This document shows positions 19,179 to 30,823 of a DNA stretch of 64,000 bases, one piece after another. The stretch spans positions 417,728 to 481,727 of the forward strand of contig JAJGOT010000595.1 of NCBI GenBank assembly GCA_022457155.1, given 5' to 3'. Position 1 is the stretch's first letter. Each line of letters starts with the position of its first letter. Origin of the DNA: Cladopsammia gracilis (lineage: Eukaryota > Cnidaria > Anthozoa > Scleractinia > Dendrophylliidae). A program made the translations under genes and the position numbers. The notes under the pieces are model-generated. The model made no database searches. It saw nothing but the letters and a program-made list of their open reading frames with translations, and was not told the DNA's origin.

Positions 19179-19736
19179 TGTCGCTATATTTGCTGCGAAC
19201 GGCCACGCCGGTCTAAAATGTAAACAACTGACGCAATTTTTCGTTTGCTGCCGGTCTAACTTTTCGTTGCCGCGGGTTTCATTTTAACGGGCGCGCGAGC
19301 TCAAATTTTGAGTCACGTGATTAGTATTTTTGAAACCCGCAGAGTGAAATCAACGGTCCGTGAAGCGACGCAAAATTCAAGTCATTTGAAAGGACGTCTG
19401 GGATCAATAGTGGGCCTTTCGTTTACACATGAAACGCTGGTTTCGGAACTATTTTTGTTCCGGAGCGACCTTGCGACGCGGCGGTCTTGAAAGTGAATCG
19501 TCAAATATCGGATAGATTCTCGTGCCAATCTCTGGGCAGTGTGAACAGGCAATCGAACCGAACCGTAGTGGAAGTCAACAACTAGGAGCGAGGATTGAAA
19601 CCCACGGAAAAAGAAGTAAATATCCGCCAGTTCTGGGTCGTTTCTGTTCACACCAGGCCGGAGTATTTTTCATGTCGACATGATAAGCTATCCGGTATAG
19701 TGTAGACATAGCCTTAATGTGAGCAGATGTGTAGGT

Positions 19737-21170
19737 TATTACTTGGGCGTAGCGACCAAGTATTAAAATGCAGTTTGGTCAGACACAAATGTGCAGTATT
19801 GCGCAACTCTGGGAATGGCGGGATTGTTCAAACCTTCACCGCGGTTTAATACACGTCCGATGCGTTTTTCGTTTTATTTGGTGGGATTCATTTAGTATCA
19901 AGTGGAAACGTGGGCAAGGATGTATAAAATAATTAGTTTATGTAAGTATCTTTTTATCTTTCCGGCTCAAAATAACGAGCTTCTTTTCGATCGTTGAAAA
20001 CTGATCAAAACGCTTCGTGCCTGAGCAAAATTGTGTTGGCAAATGGCGCGCCGACAGTTCTGCGGTTCATAGTTTTCAAACGCTTAGAACTTTTTTAGTA
20101 AACTTTCAAAACGTTTAGTGAGTTGACAGTGTATTGTTAATATATTAAAGTTTTAATAAACAGTGAAAATTGAAGTACTTTGGTTAACTTTTGCAAATTT
20201 CTCTCGTTTAACCGCGGTGGAGTACACCTGTTGTTTGTTGATGCGAGGCGAACGTCACAAAATGCGAGTTGTGTTTTCTCTGTTGCATCTAACACTTTCA
20301 TATTCAATATGCGTAAGGAAATTACTCAAGAAAACACTGCGAAAGTATTTGACACTCGCGATTTAATTCTACGATACCTTCATGACGGAAACCCGCTAAA
20401 ACAAGATAATTTAGACGAATACATACATAGCGCTTATTACTTGGGCGTAGCGACCATGTATTAAAATGCAGTTTGGTCATACACAAATGTGCAGTATTGC
20501 GCAACTCTGGGGATGGCGGGATTGTTCAAACCTTCACCGCGGTCACACGTCCGAGGCGTTTTTCGTTTTATTTGGTGGGATTCATTTAGTATCAAGTGGA
20601 AACGTGGGCAAGGATGTATAAAATAATTAGTTTATGTAACTATCTTTTCATCTTTCTGGCTCAATTTCGATCGTTGAAAACTGATCAAAATGCTTCGTGC
20701 CTGAGCAAAATTGTGTTGGCAAATGGCGCCGACAGTTCTGCGGTTCATAGTAATCAAACGCTTAGAACTTTTTTTAGTAAACTTTCAAAACGTTTAGTGA
20801 GTTGACAGTGTATTGTTAATATATGAAACTTTTAATAAACAGTGAAAATGACAACCTTAACGTTGAAGTACTTTGGTTAACTTTTGCAAATTTCTCTCGT
20901 TTGACCGCAGTGGAGTACACCTGTTGTTTGTTGATGCGAGGCGAACGTCACAAAGTGCGAGTTGTGTTTTCTCTGTTGCATCTAACAGTTTCATATTCAA
21001 TATTCTCAATTATATGCGTAAGGACATTACTCAAAAAGACACTGCAAAAGTATTTGACACTCGCGATTTTTAAATTCTACGATACCTTCATGACGGAAAC
21101 CCGCTAAAACATGTTTAAACGAACATGAAGAAGATAATTTAGACGAATACATACATTATAGCGCTTATTT
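19737..21170. repeat. Tandem duplication, ~700 bp x 2
   Basis: Unit 1 starts at ~19737 and unit 2 at ~20436; both begin TTACTTGGGCGTAGCGACCA. The start of unit 1 forms a perfect hairpin TACTTGG...CCAAGTA. The two copies diverge by small indels. Open frames in both (for example 20180-20464 and 20873-21073 plus, with KVFDTRD) are partly conserved but shifted, and I do not recognise a protein. Confidence 0.8.
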
Positions 21171-22130
21171 AATAAGAAGTGAACAGTGGACAGCGAAGGA
21201 AGAAATATAAGCGTGGTAGGAATCCCAATTAATTTCACTTCTTTCGGTTTGCCTTTCATTAATTTTTATTTCGTGAAGTTGAAGGAACAGACTTTGCGTG
21301 TAAAAATTCACCGCCGAGAGAAGATGTAAACAATGCACGCAGTGTCTTGCGAGTTTTGCTTCCGCTAGTGAATGATTCTCGGGCGAAAATAACCTTAAAG
21401 TATTAAAGCGATCACTTTTTCATTTAATTTTCTTTTCTGTGTTTCGTATACAGAGGAATAAAAACTGGATATATTTTCGTGTGTCTGATTGCCAGATGTT
21501 TTATGAAACAGCTGCGTTAAGGCTGGTTCTCATATAATCGTCCCGGTCGTCCCGGTCGTCCGAGTCGTTTCAAAAAGTGCACGTACGATCGGGACGATTA
21601 TATGAGAACACTTCTGAGACGACCCGGGACGATCGCAAACGACCCGGACGACTGGGACGATCGTGGTCGCTTGGATAGGACTGTCTTCTATCCGGACGAC
21701 TGGGACAATCGTTAAAAATCGGGGACGATCATATGAGAACTACTCTCAGGCGACCGGGACGACTGAGGCGCTCGAAGCGACCCAAATCTACCCCAGAATG
21801 CAGTATTATTGCCCAAAACATGTTGTCGGACACAGTTTACGACTGCGCTATTGACGTTCGAGACGACCGGGACGATCATATGAGAACCCAAATCGCTTGA
21901 GTCGTCCCGATCGTCTGAGTCGTTTGCAAAAAACTTTTGAAGCGACTCGGACGACCGGGACGACCGGGACGATTATATGAGAACCAGCCTTTATGCGTTA
22001 CTGGAAAGGTTTCAAATTACTTTCACATTATGCAAATTGCAATATTTTTACCTCAACTGAAAAAATATATTTCAAAGGGCTAAATTTGTTTCTCTCGTCC
22101 TAAATTATCACTTCTGTCGTTAACTTTGAT
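21167..22130. repeat. Repeat block duplicated at 22680-23410
   Basis: Starts AATAAGAAGTGAACAGTGGA and ends with ATTTATAAGTTTCATTCAAA. It is the same sequence as 22680-23410 except for the 471-bp insertion above, and a third copy is at 56955-57460. Confidence 0.8.
21520..21990. mobile_element. Harbinger-like MITE with AGGCTGGTTCTCATATAATC ends, 471 bp
   Basis: Terminal inverted repeats of about 45 bp, AGGCTGGTTCTCATATAATC... with complement, flanked by TTA (21517-21519, 21991-21993). The paralogous empty site at ~23210 reads GCTGCGTTATGCGTTAC, confirming the 3-bp duplication. Inside, the motif GGGACGATYATATGAGAAC recurs in four to five places in both orientations, together with GACGACCGGGACGA blocks, so the element is built from repeated subterminal motifs. 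Confidence 0.88.
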
Positions 22131-22679
22131 TAAATTTATAAGTTTCATTCAAACTTTATTATAATAACGGCGGGAATACTTCCAGCAAAATTACTTTCAA
22201 TTGGAAAAGTTGTTTTGACCTCGGGTCCGGACCAGGCAATTACATCATGGCTTCGAAAGGCCACTTTGCGGCTACATTTGCATTCACTTCAAAAGTGTCG
22301 GAAACACAAACCAGCTAGTTACAAGATTTAGCTAAAACCAATAACAACCATCGGGAAACTCTAGCTGATCTGACATACGGCCTTTTTTTCAACGTTAAGT
22401 ACAAAGTAGGTATCGATTTGTATTTTTCAGTATTTACTCGTCTTTTGACACAATGGACACGCTACTTTAATAATTTGCGTGCGATCTCGCACGCTAAGTG
22501 TACTGTGTCTTCTTGTTTTAGACGGTTAAACGCGCTTCTTTGTTAGACTGCTCACACCATCCGAATACTCCCTATCATCAAACCGTGTGAAATAACGTGC
22601 ATGCAGATTCCCAAGACAATTATTCTCCAATATGCCTAATACAACGACGCCCAAGTATACGCTCCCACAGCGTCTTGTT

Positions 22680-24020
22680 TAATAAGAAGTGAACAGTGGA
22701 CAGCGAAGGAAGAAATATAAGCGTGGTAGGAATCCCAATAGACCATTTTCGATATATTAAAATTCATACTTGGCTCCGAGGCTTGGGGGAATAAAACAAA
22801 AGAAATCATAATGAGGTTCAGCGTTGAATTATTCATTTCTTTTGTTTGATTCCCCCAAGCCTCGGAGCCAAGTATGAATTTTAATATATCGAAATTGGTC
22901 TATTAAATTCACTTCTTTCGGTTGTTTGCCTTTCATTAATTTTTATTTCGTTAAGTTGAAGGAACACAACAGCCAACTGAAACTTTGGGTGCAAAAATTC
23001 ACCGCCGAGAGAAGATGTAAACAATGCACGCGGTGTCTTGCGAGACGTTTCTTGCCAGTTTTGCTTCCGCTAGTGAATGTTTCTCGGGCGAAAATAACCT
23101 TAAAGCGATCACTTTTTCATTTAAATTTCTTTTCTGTGTTTGGGATACAGAGGAATAAAAACTGGATATATTTTCGTGTGTCTGATTGCGAAATGTTTTA
23201 TGAAACAGCTGCGTTATGCGTTACTGGAAAGGTTTCAAATTACTTTCACATTATGCAAATTGCAACATTTTTACCTCAACTGAAAAAATATATTTCAAAG
23301 GGCTAAATTTGTTTCTCTCGTCCTAAATTATCACTTCTGTCGTTAACTTTGATTAAATTTATAAGTTTCATTCAAACTTTATTATAACAACGGCGGGAAT
23401 ACTTCCAGCAAAACTTTCAATTGGAAAAGTTGTTTTGACCTCGGTCCGGACTACATCATGGCTTCGAACATTTGCATTCACTTCAAAAGTGTCGGAAACA
23501 CAGACCAGCTAGTTACAAGATTTACCTAAAACCAATAACAACCCGATCGGGAAACTCTGATACGGTAAGTACAAAGTAGGCATCGATTCTATTTTCAGTA
23601 TGTACTCGTCTTTTGACACAGTGGACACGCTATGTCTTCTTGTTTTAGACGGTTAACGCGCTTCTTTGTTAGACTGCTCACACTATCCGAATACTCCCTA
23701 TCATCAAACCGTGAAATAACGTGCATGCAGATTCCCAAGACAATTATCAGTCCAATAAGCCTAATACAACGACGCCCAAGTATACGCTCCCACAGCGTCT
23801 TGTTAATTGTATGCCCCAAGCGATTACTACAAGAGAGTAGTGACAGCATTTTGTTTGAGCAGTCACGTTGTGTGCACGTGCAAATGTTGAACTTTGTCCT
23901 TATAGAAACTGGTACGTGATGGAATTCAACATGTTTTCGAGAAAACGTTAATTCTTATGGTGCGTTAAAAAACGCCTGTTCAAAAAACTATTAGTTGCAA
24001 AATTCATTTTGGATGCGCTT
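22680..24020. repeat. Repeat block, second copy with right extension
   Basis: Second copy of the 21167-22130 block, interrupted by a 160-bp MITE (22741-22900). Its right part (23805-24020) matches 38975-39180 inverted, including AGTCACGTTGTGTGCACGTG and AACGTTAATTCTTATGGTGC. Together 17455-24020 appears to be one long element of which 38975-39930 is a short internally deleted copy. Confidence 0.75.
22741..22900. mobile_element. TA-flanked palindromic MITE, copy 1
   Basis: 160 bp, with arms GACCATTTTCGATATATTAA and complement extending about 60 bp inward to CCAAGCCTCGGAGCC. Flanked by TA on both sides, as for Tc1/mariner-type elements. The uninterrupted site is seen at ~21228 (AATCCCAATTAATTTCAC). 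A relative is at 49839-49991. Confidence 0.85.
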
Positions 24021-24142
24021 AGTTTAGAATTTAAGACTTTTCTTGTCGACATTACAGGAAAAGATGTTTGGTTCCAAATGTTAACCTCAAGGTTGTGGTT
24101 TTGAGTTGAAAACAATTTGATCTAATTAGTTTCTGTTTCTAT

Positions 24143-24525
24143 GGCTGTGTTTTCACGAGGTGGTTTTTCTCGCTTAACATTCCTGTAGGTAATTTGTTTA
24201 CTGACCGCGTTAAGCAGCTTAAAAAATGTATGCGTTTTCACGGACAGAACTTTATTCATTTTTCTTATACCATGCGCGATATATTTTCTTTTGTTAAAAC
24301 AATAGAAAATTAGAACACAAAAGAACGACAATACAATGCCCTTCTTTGTTGTTTAATTGCCGACAAGCTTAAGCGACCTGGTTTGGTGGCTTAAATTTAA
24401 TGAGAATTCTATTGTAGTTCGCCAACTCGCTTAACTTTAAGCGAGTTGGACAAGCAACTGTTTTCACGAGATTTCCGACTGTCACTCGCTCAGCGACTTG
24501 AAAAATCGCTCGTGAAAACACGGCC
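24143..24525. mobile_element. MITE with GGCTGTGTTTTCACGAG ends, 383 bp
   Basis: 17-bp ends GGCTGTGTTTTCACGAG and CTCGTGAAAACACGGCC (one mismatch) are flanked by TAT on both sides (24140-24142, 24526-24528), giving a 3-bp duplication. The interior is AT-rich and non-coding, with further short inverted segments around CTTAAGCGA and TCGCTTAA. Confidence 0.8.
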
Positions 24526-25059
24526 TATTTGCACAATTTTTTTGTGGAGAATAAAAACAGTTGTTTGAATACTATCAGTTGCAATTTACAAGGAGACTAC
24601 CAATATTCATTTTACATGCGTTCAGTTTCTGTTAAAGACTTTTCTGGTTGACATAACAGAAACAGGTGGTTCAAAGAATTTTTGTCACTAATTTAATTAG
24701 CTTGTGGTTTGGAGTTAAAAACAGTTTAATTTAATTAGTTTGCGTCTTCCTGGCCAAAGGGAACCATTTTCACGTTTCTTTTGTAAATAATAAAAGCAAC
24801 TTTTTATAAAAAAGACAAGAATTTTCAGAAAATAATAATCCTTCAATTTGGATGCATCAAACTTCTGTGCAGGACTTTTCTGGTTGACATTTAATACACT
24901 GATTACAGAGACAAGTTGCTCATTTCACTGGGGCCGTAGTTTCGTCATAAAATAACTCCGAAAATCCCGCGAAAATGCTAGCCAAAACTTCCCACCTATT
25001 TTCATACCCTAACAAAAGCAAACTTTGCATTTTCCATCTAAATAGAGTTTTGGTCCCAG
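24526..25059. other. Non-coding stretch, nothing recognised
   Basis: Only a short repeated phrase (ACTTTTCTGGTTGACAT at ~24639 and ~24874) was noticed. Confidence 0.4.
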
Positions 25060-25272
25060 AGGGCCCGTTTCTCGAAAGTCCCGACAACTTTTCGGGCCCG
25101 CAACTCATATTCAAATTAGCCCTCAAACCAGCTCGACTTGTTTTGTCAATTTAGAATTTTATTGCTTAGCTTTCAAAATCAACAAAATTGTAATCTTTAA
25201 TGAATACATTGCGCACATAAGATAGCTTTCCGGGCCTGAAACGTTATCAGGACGTTCGAGAAACGGGACGCA
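25060..25272. mobile_element. MITE with GGGCCCGTTTCTCGAAAGTC ends
   Basis: Imperfect ~40-bp terminal inverted repeats: the left reads GGGCCCGTTTCTCGAAAGTC, the right complement GCGTCCCGTTTCTCGAACGT, with inner CTTTTCGGGCC versus GTTTCAGGCCC. AT-rich interior without ORFs. Confidence 0.75.
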
Positions 25273-26155
25273 GTTCGTGATCTCGGTAGTTTTGGGGATA
25301 GGGGGCGGGCCGGAGGATTTGAAAAACGTATATCTGCAGGCGGTTATTTGTGCTAGTTTTCTTCCACTGTTTTGTTGCTTTCACCATTTCATATTATTTA
25401 GGGAATTTTCAATAGCTCATGCACGCAATGCGTGCCTATGTTTAGTATTTGTGCGCGGCGCTATTATGTAATGTCACGTTTATTCGGGTACGATTGTATA
25501 AAGTCACGTGTATTCCACCCGTGCGTGCGTGCGTGCGTCTACTGTAACGTTCCGTTTATCCAGCGGACTTAGCTCGTGATTTTGCGACTCTTTTGTTGAT
25601 TTTGTTTTAGATAAAAAAAAAAGTACGTCTGGTAGTTTTTACGATTGTTCGTTTTAATACTGTTGAACGCCATTAAATGCTGTTTTGTTGTAGGACGCAT
25701 TAAGTTGTAAGGTTACATTTCACAGATTTCACGCGGCGGCGTTGTAATTTAGTTCGCAGCGCATGCATTTAGCACGTGATTTGGCACCAAGTTTACTTCG
25801 CCAGCCATCACTTTCATTAAGAAATTCAAATTTCGCTGTCCCACTCTATCAGGAGCAAAAGCTAGAAAAATATTAAAACCTTCAGTTCCTGTGTCGTTTT
25901 ACTAGCAATACAAGCTTCATACAGGCAGAATATTGAGCCTCATTATATTTTTTGTCCATTAGCCTCATCATATACCAGGTGACATCATGCATAGTTCCCT
26001 TTTCCCCCTACACAAGATGGGTCCCCCTTTGAGTATGCAGTTATGACCACTTTCCTTATAGACTCGAACTAATGGTTTCGATTTCGAGCGGCACTTCCCC
26101 CTTCCCTACTCCCTTCCCCTTTCTTAGTTCGTGATCGGCTAAGCCCCTGAATAGG
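25273..26155. other. Non-coding stretch, nothing recognised
   Basis: Includes a small (GTGC)n-like tract near 25524 and several CACGTG E-box-like hexamers. No gene structure. Confidence 0.35.
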
Positions 26156-26320
26156 AGCCCGTGGGGGGGGGGGGGGGGGGTACTCTGTATAATTTCGGGC
26201 AGGGGTGTGCCGCTTTGCCTCTGAAACCCTTACCCTATACCAAACTATGTTCAGCTGATTATGCAACCCTATGCTAGACTAGACACCGAAAATCCCTACC
26301 CTATCCCTACTTGCTATTTT
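26156..26320. mobile_element. DNA-transposon fragment, GGGGGTACTC family (a)
   Basis: A G-run at 26163-26180 followed by TACTCTGTATAATTTCGGGC. The combination of G-run, GGTACTC and nearby CCCTACCCTA-type text resembles the end at 30487-30665. Only a partial match. Confidence 0.45.
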
Positions 26321-26864
26321 TAGAACTGTATCACTACTGAGTGGAAAACCATGCATCTGTCAACAATGCTGCTGGCCCTTAATTCTTCACACCACTGATC
26401 AGTTTCCCAGCAAATGATACCCTATTCTAGACCAAAACTCTATGATTTCTATCCTATCATCGCTAGGTGTAAAGCGACTCAATCGTATCACAGCGTGAAT
26501 GTTTGGACACAGACAAAGGACTTATGCAATGTTTGGCACAAATCTCCCAAACTCCAGAGGTCCGTTCTCTAATAAATATCCAGAGTGGAATAATTAAGCT
26601 GCGTCGACGGTTTCTTAAAACAGAAAAAGCCTTGGAGTCGTGTTACCGTGTTACCATCCATTGACCATCGATAGTCAAATGTGCCAGGTTCGATCTTTGA
26701 CCTATTACACCACCATGGACATCATGCAACAACAACAACAAAACAGTTATTATTATGAACGTGTCAAACTCCAGCTCCGTTACATAATGCTATATGTCAG
26801 CACGGATAAGCCACAGATAGCTATTTGAACCCTCCTCCCATTAAAATTGCCCCAGTGGAAGCCA

Positions 26865-27020
26865 AAATGGCAGTGAAAAGGCAATGAAATCAAACCTATT
26901 TTTTAGACCAAATGCGCAAAAATCTATACCCATTTTTCGGCTAAAACGGCTTGAAAACCATGATCATTTGGACCGCACATACCTATCTAGTTCTATGGGG
27001 CAGTCCCCCCATCCCGGATT
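26865..27020. mobile_element. DNA-transposon fragment, GGGGGTACTC family (b), inverted
   Basis: The sequence ACGGCTTGAAAACCATGATC and GACCGCACATACCTATCTAG corresponds, inverted, to GCCGTTTTGGTCTGAAATAG-type text and TATATAGGTATGTGCGGCC at 30528-30600. Confidence 0.5.
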
Positions 27021-27217
27021 TTTATCCGTCATTTTTATCACTTTTTACAGCGTTAAACTTAACACTTTTTCACGTAACAACAATTAACGCTGCGCAGGAT
27101 ACATATTTATTTACCCCCATCCCGGATACCAACACAAAGCATGCCGCTCTGGGTGGTAGTGGGGTAGGGGTGGGGTCGTGGGTGGGGTGTTGACCTATTT
27201 CAGCTCCATGTGATTTT

Positions 27218-27300
27218 CACGTGTTTATCCCGCTGATGCCCTGTCACTCACCAATCGATTATAAAAAGCGATTCGGCGTGGTTGCAAAATCAGTTGGTTT
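27218..27300 (+). promoter_or_regulatory. Promoter of the Cys-Pro domain gene
   Basis: A TATAAAAA box at 27260-27267 is preceded by a CCAAT box at 27251-27255 and a CACGTG E-box at 27218-27223. Transcription would start about 27290-27300, giving a ~90-nt 5' untranslated region before the ATG at 27385. The short distance between CCAAT and TATA is unusual. This is position-based inference without expression data. Confidence 0.65.
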
Positions 27301-27384
27301 GTCAGTGACAGAGAGAACTACAACAGCTCGAACTCGAGAGTCAAGACTCCTAAGCGCAACTTTCACGCCGTTTTCATACCCAAC

Positions 27385-27393
27385 ATGTCAAAA
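27385..27393 (+). CDS. Cys-Pro domain gene, exon 1 (MSK)
   Basis: ATG TCA AAA followed directly by a consensus donor GTAAGT at 27394. It ends in phase 0, so it joins exon 2 (31071) without changing frame, giving a product starting MSK-YPASVSLDD. It was chosen because it sits ~118 bp downstream of a good TATA box, has a perfect donor and supplies the only start compatible with exon 2, whose own open frame has no upstream signal other than an in-frame Met inside the intron's polypyrimidine region. Such a short exon needs transcript confirmation. Confidence 0.65.
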
Positions 27394-27787
27394 GTAAGTG
27401 AATTTCAGTTGTCACTCTTCGAAGGTTGTAGCACAAATCAAGTTACGTAAGCTGGGTGCTGTTTATTAAGGGGAAATAAGTTGCACTGCGATAAACAGGG
27501 ATAGTTCAGGATAGTTCTACTGCACTACCTTCAACCTGAAACGTACGTATGTCGTAAATACTATCGTGAAAAGTCGAGTTATCCTTTCATTAGCGACCAT
27601 GTATTTTTTTATATATTCATAAGATTTCCAGGACTTAAACGTTGAAAATGGAAGCAAAGGAACGATCAACAAGTATATATACGTAGTAGACTATCCGGAC
27701 TACCACAGGAACGTATTACATTAGCCAAACCTTCGCGTATTAAACAACAACGCTTGTGTCCTTTGCTCGTGTGAAGCACTTCACCGA

Positions 27788-28111
27788 CAAGGTGTTACTT
27801 TTTTAACTTGCACCTCTGCTTGATTAGAATTTTTTCTTTTCACTGTTCCGCCTGCCGCATGGACTTTTTTTATTTAGCGCACTGTTCAAGAAACGCACTT
27901 CTCTCTGCAAAACGACAAAATTCTTCTAAAAATGAACCGGGGAACTATCAAGAAAAACTTTTAGTCTCGTAGTGCGCGCGTATCAAAGCTGGTTTCAATA
28001 GGGCTTTCCGACTAAGCGACTAAGCGGAAAAACTACAGCGAAGCCGCCACCAGCTTTTCTAAATTGTTATGTAATACCAGAAAATAACCGCTTTAATGAA
28101 CAACAAGTTTA
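27788..28111. repeat. Direct duplication in intron 1, copy 1
   Basis: Begins GACAAGGTGTTACTTTTTTA and ends TTAATGAACAACAAGTTT. It is repeated at 28570-28893 with only scattered differences, so the duplication is fairly recent. Confidence 0.95.
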
Positions 28112-28569
28112 CTGTGCGAATCCAAAAACCGTGAACACTTTGATTTGATTTTGACATTTCCCATTGTGCAGCAACCAATCAGAAGCGACTCGAAACCGCA
28201 AGAAACCCAAACAAACGGTTAGTCACGAAACCACGCTTCTCTGTTTCCTTGCAAAAGAATCGTCGCCGCCTCGCTGTAGTTTTTTTATTGCTAGTTTACC
28301 TTTCGTCTTTCTTTGTAAATGAAGTAGAAATCTGAGCGATTTTACTGTAGCGGCTGCAAAACAGACAGACGTTTAGCTATACGTTTGCCTCATGCTCAGT
28401 TGTCGCGTTCATCGGTTTATCAGTGTTGTAAACAACACTTGTCTGTCGCGGCAGTATCGCAAAAACATTTAGCGAAAAAAACCAGACAATAGAACATGAC
28501 AGTTCCTGAGGATTAGTTTCCGTGGAAAAAGTGAATTTTCGAAAAAGCTACTGAGCCTATAGAAGCAAA

Positions 28570-28893
28570 AGACAAGGTGTTACTTTTTTAACTTGCACCT
28601 CTGCTTGATCAGAATTTTTTGTTTTCACTGTTCCGCCTGCCGCATGGACTTTTTTTATTTAGCGCACTGTCTAAGAAACGCACTTCTCTCTGCAAAACGA
28701 CAAAATTCTTCTTATAATGAACCGGGGAACTATCAAGAAAAACTTTTAGTCTCGTAGTGCGCGCGTATCAAAGCTGGTTTCAATAGGGCTTTCCGACTAA
28801 GCGACTAAGCGGAAAAACTACAGCGAAGCCGCCACCAGCCTTTCTAAATTACTATGTAATACCAGAAAATAACCGCTTTAATGAACAACAAGT
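28570..28893. repeat. Direct duplication in intron 1, copy 2
   Basis: Second copy of the 27788-28111 block, same orientation, about 460 bp downstream. The foldback element at 28923 lies immediately after it. Confidence 0.95.
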
Positions 28894-28922
28894 TTCACGC
28901 AATAAAACGGCTGCGTTTGATT

Positions 28923-29275
28923 TACAGATGGTTAAAAATATCATAAGCGCGACGTTTCGGTGTCGTACTGACACCATTATCAAGCGAAAGCGAAAGATAG
29001 AAAAAGGACACGTTTACAAGCGAAAGGAAATCTGCATACTCTATACAAAAAGCTTAGCCCTAAGGGAATCTGACTGTTTGTTTAGGGATGGCTTGTGCTC
29101 TTTAATCAGGAGCATTTCATACAATTTCATACAATAGGGCTAAGCTTTTTGTATAGAGTATGCAGATTTCCTTTCGTTTGTTAACGCGTCCTTTTTTCTA
29201 TCTTTCGCTTTCGCTTGATAATGGTGTCAGTACGACACCGAAACGTCGCGTTTATAATACTTTTAACCATCTGTA
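28923..29275. mobile_element. Foldback MITE with TACAGATGGTTAAAA ends, 353 bp
   Basis: Near-perfect arms of about 140 bp. The outer ends are TACAGATGGTTAAAAATATC and complement; inner arm text includes CGACGTTTCGGTGTCGTACT and TACAAAAAGCTTAGCCCTAA. A non-inverted core of ~70 bp separates them. Confidence 0.9.
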
Positions 29276-30486
29276 TTTCCAAATACACTTTGATTATGCG
29301 TTTGATTTCTTTCTTTTTTTTTAATTTCAAGCTTTCTATTTCATTGCTTCCCTCTTTATGAAATTATTTTAGTTGCCCATGTTGTCAAAGGAAAAAAATG
29401 TGGTTTGCCATGACATTTATCAAGTTTGTAGTCCGTTGTAATTTAATCAACCTATTTGCGGAATTGCATGGAAAGCCAGACAAACATTTCACAGAGGGAG
29501 CATTCCTAGGTAGAGAAAAAAATTGACAAAATTGTATTACACAAGCGCTTGTGAATAGATGATCTTAGTTTTTTAACAGTCGTAACCGCGAAGGTTAAGT
29601 TCCAAAGATCGAAAATACCAATATCAATTGACACATTATCAGCGAGGGAGAATCATAAAGTTATTAAAACATAACATAAATTAGGGCCTGTGGCGTCTTT
29701 TTGGGTGCCGATTCAACACAGCCCAATATCGATCATTTTATGTTAAACTCTTATCACAACTTGCGTAAAAAATTACCTAAAACCGATTTGTTTTGTAAAG
29801 CGTTGTCGAGGCGCCGTTCGACCTCTATGTTATTTTTTCGCGACAAATGCTTTATGCGGTTAATTTCACTCTTGATACTCCGGAGCCAGGGCATCCTCGA
29901 ATCTACATGGAGAAAAAACACGCCATGGACTGAAAGGCGTCAATCGATATGCAACCTACCGCACCAATCAGGAACTCCGTTCGTGAACGAAGAGAAACAA
30001 TGAGTACGAGCAGGCGTACTTTTTCCTTCCTCTCCCCTCCCCCTCCTTCGCCTTCCAGCCTGACTCCCACACCCTTGGTCGCATCTTTTGACTCGCCTCA
30101 GCCTGCGGTTTTTATAACGCAGAGCTTAGTTACGACCAAGAAGTGGTTACGCACGTATCGTTAATCCTTTCACTTTAAGTCTACCAACGAAATCCTGTGG
30201 TGTGATCGATAGGATCGATCCCACAAATGAAAGATTACCTCCAGCTCTTCGCCAGTACTTTAGCATAGCATTGTTTATTTTCAATACAGTTTACAAAATA
30301 AAAATTGAGATTTTTCATGAATGTTGATTTTAGGCACTCTTGAGAGTTGAAAGGGTTCAAAAAGTCGATCTAACACCATGTAACACTGCAGGACAAGCTA
30401 AGTTTGCATAATTCCTAGTAAATACGTGACATTGCGCACTCAGAGATTACTGAATTACCGTCGTCGAAGATCGACACTGAATTGTG

Positions 30487-30665
30487 TCAATCGCCCCCCC
30501 CGGAGGGGGGTACTCCCTTATATAAGCTATATAGGTATGTGCGGCCCTCAAGGGTATGGTTTTCAGGCCGTTTTGGTCTGAAATAGGGTATAGATTCTGA
30601 CCATTTTGGTCTGAAATAAGGTATGTTTTGCGCACTGTGGTCTGAAATTGGGTATGGTTTTTAGA
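30487..30665. mobile_element. DNA-transposon end, GGGGGTACTC family (c)
   Basis: Reads GGAGGGGGGTACTCCCTTAT, then ATAAGCTATATAGGTATGTG, then three degenerate copies of a ~35-bp GGTCTGAAATAGGGTATGG-like unit. Related partial copies are at 26156 and 26865. Confidence 0.6.
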
Positions 30666-30692
30666 GGAAGCTACTTCGAAGCTAAGAAGTGT

Positions 30693-30823
30693 AGTTGACT
30701 ATTCTTTAATACAAACCTTCCTGCTTCTAGTATGTAAATCATATTCTTCTTTTGCCAACTACATTATGTTCAGCATGTTTGCCATTAAAAAGCAGGAAGG
30801 TTTGTATCAAAACAAAGTCAACT
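30693..30823. repeat. Small foldback in intron 1
   Basis: Arms contain ATACAAACCTTCCTGCTT (30709-30726) and its exact complement (30790-30807), with AGTTGACT/AGTCAACT at the outer ends. Confidence 0.8.

Larger units (their letters stand above)
18193..19713. mobile_element. Harbinger-like element carrying a captured gene, 1521 bp
   Basis: Termini GGCTATGTCTACACTATACC and its complement are flanked by TTA on both sides (18190-18192, 19714-19716). The empty target site is readable at 39200-39212 in the inverted family R copy (GTGAATTAATGTGAG on its minus strand), which proves the boundaries and a 3-bp duplication. A TWA-type 3-bp duplication with GG-starting ends is typical of PIF/Harbinger. 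The arms are very long: about 18193-18600 and 19098-19713, the right one with extra sequence. No Harbinger nuclease or Myb-like gene was seen, so it is non-autonomous; it carries a PB1-domain gene fragment instead. Confidence 0.85.

Noticed and set aside
20180..20464. 94-residue frame (with KVFDTRDLILRYLHDG) as a host exon
   Set aside because: The tandem copy at 20873-21073 loses the frame after a few dozen codons and the DNA is repetitive; no family is recognised.
22926..23306. 126-residue plus-strand frame as a gene
   Set aside because: It lies wholly in a dispersed repeat block, and the sister copy at 21.2-22.1 kb does not preserve it.
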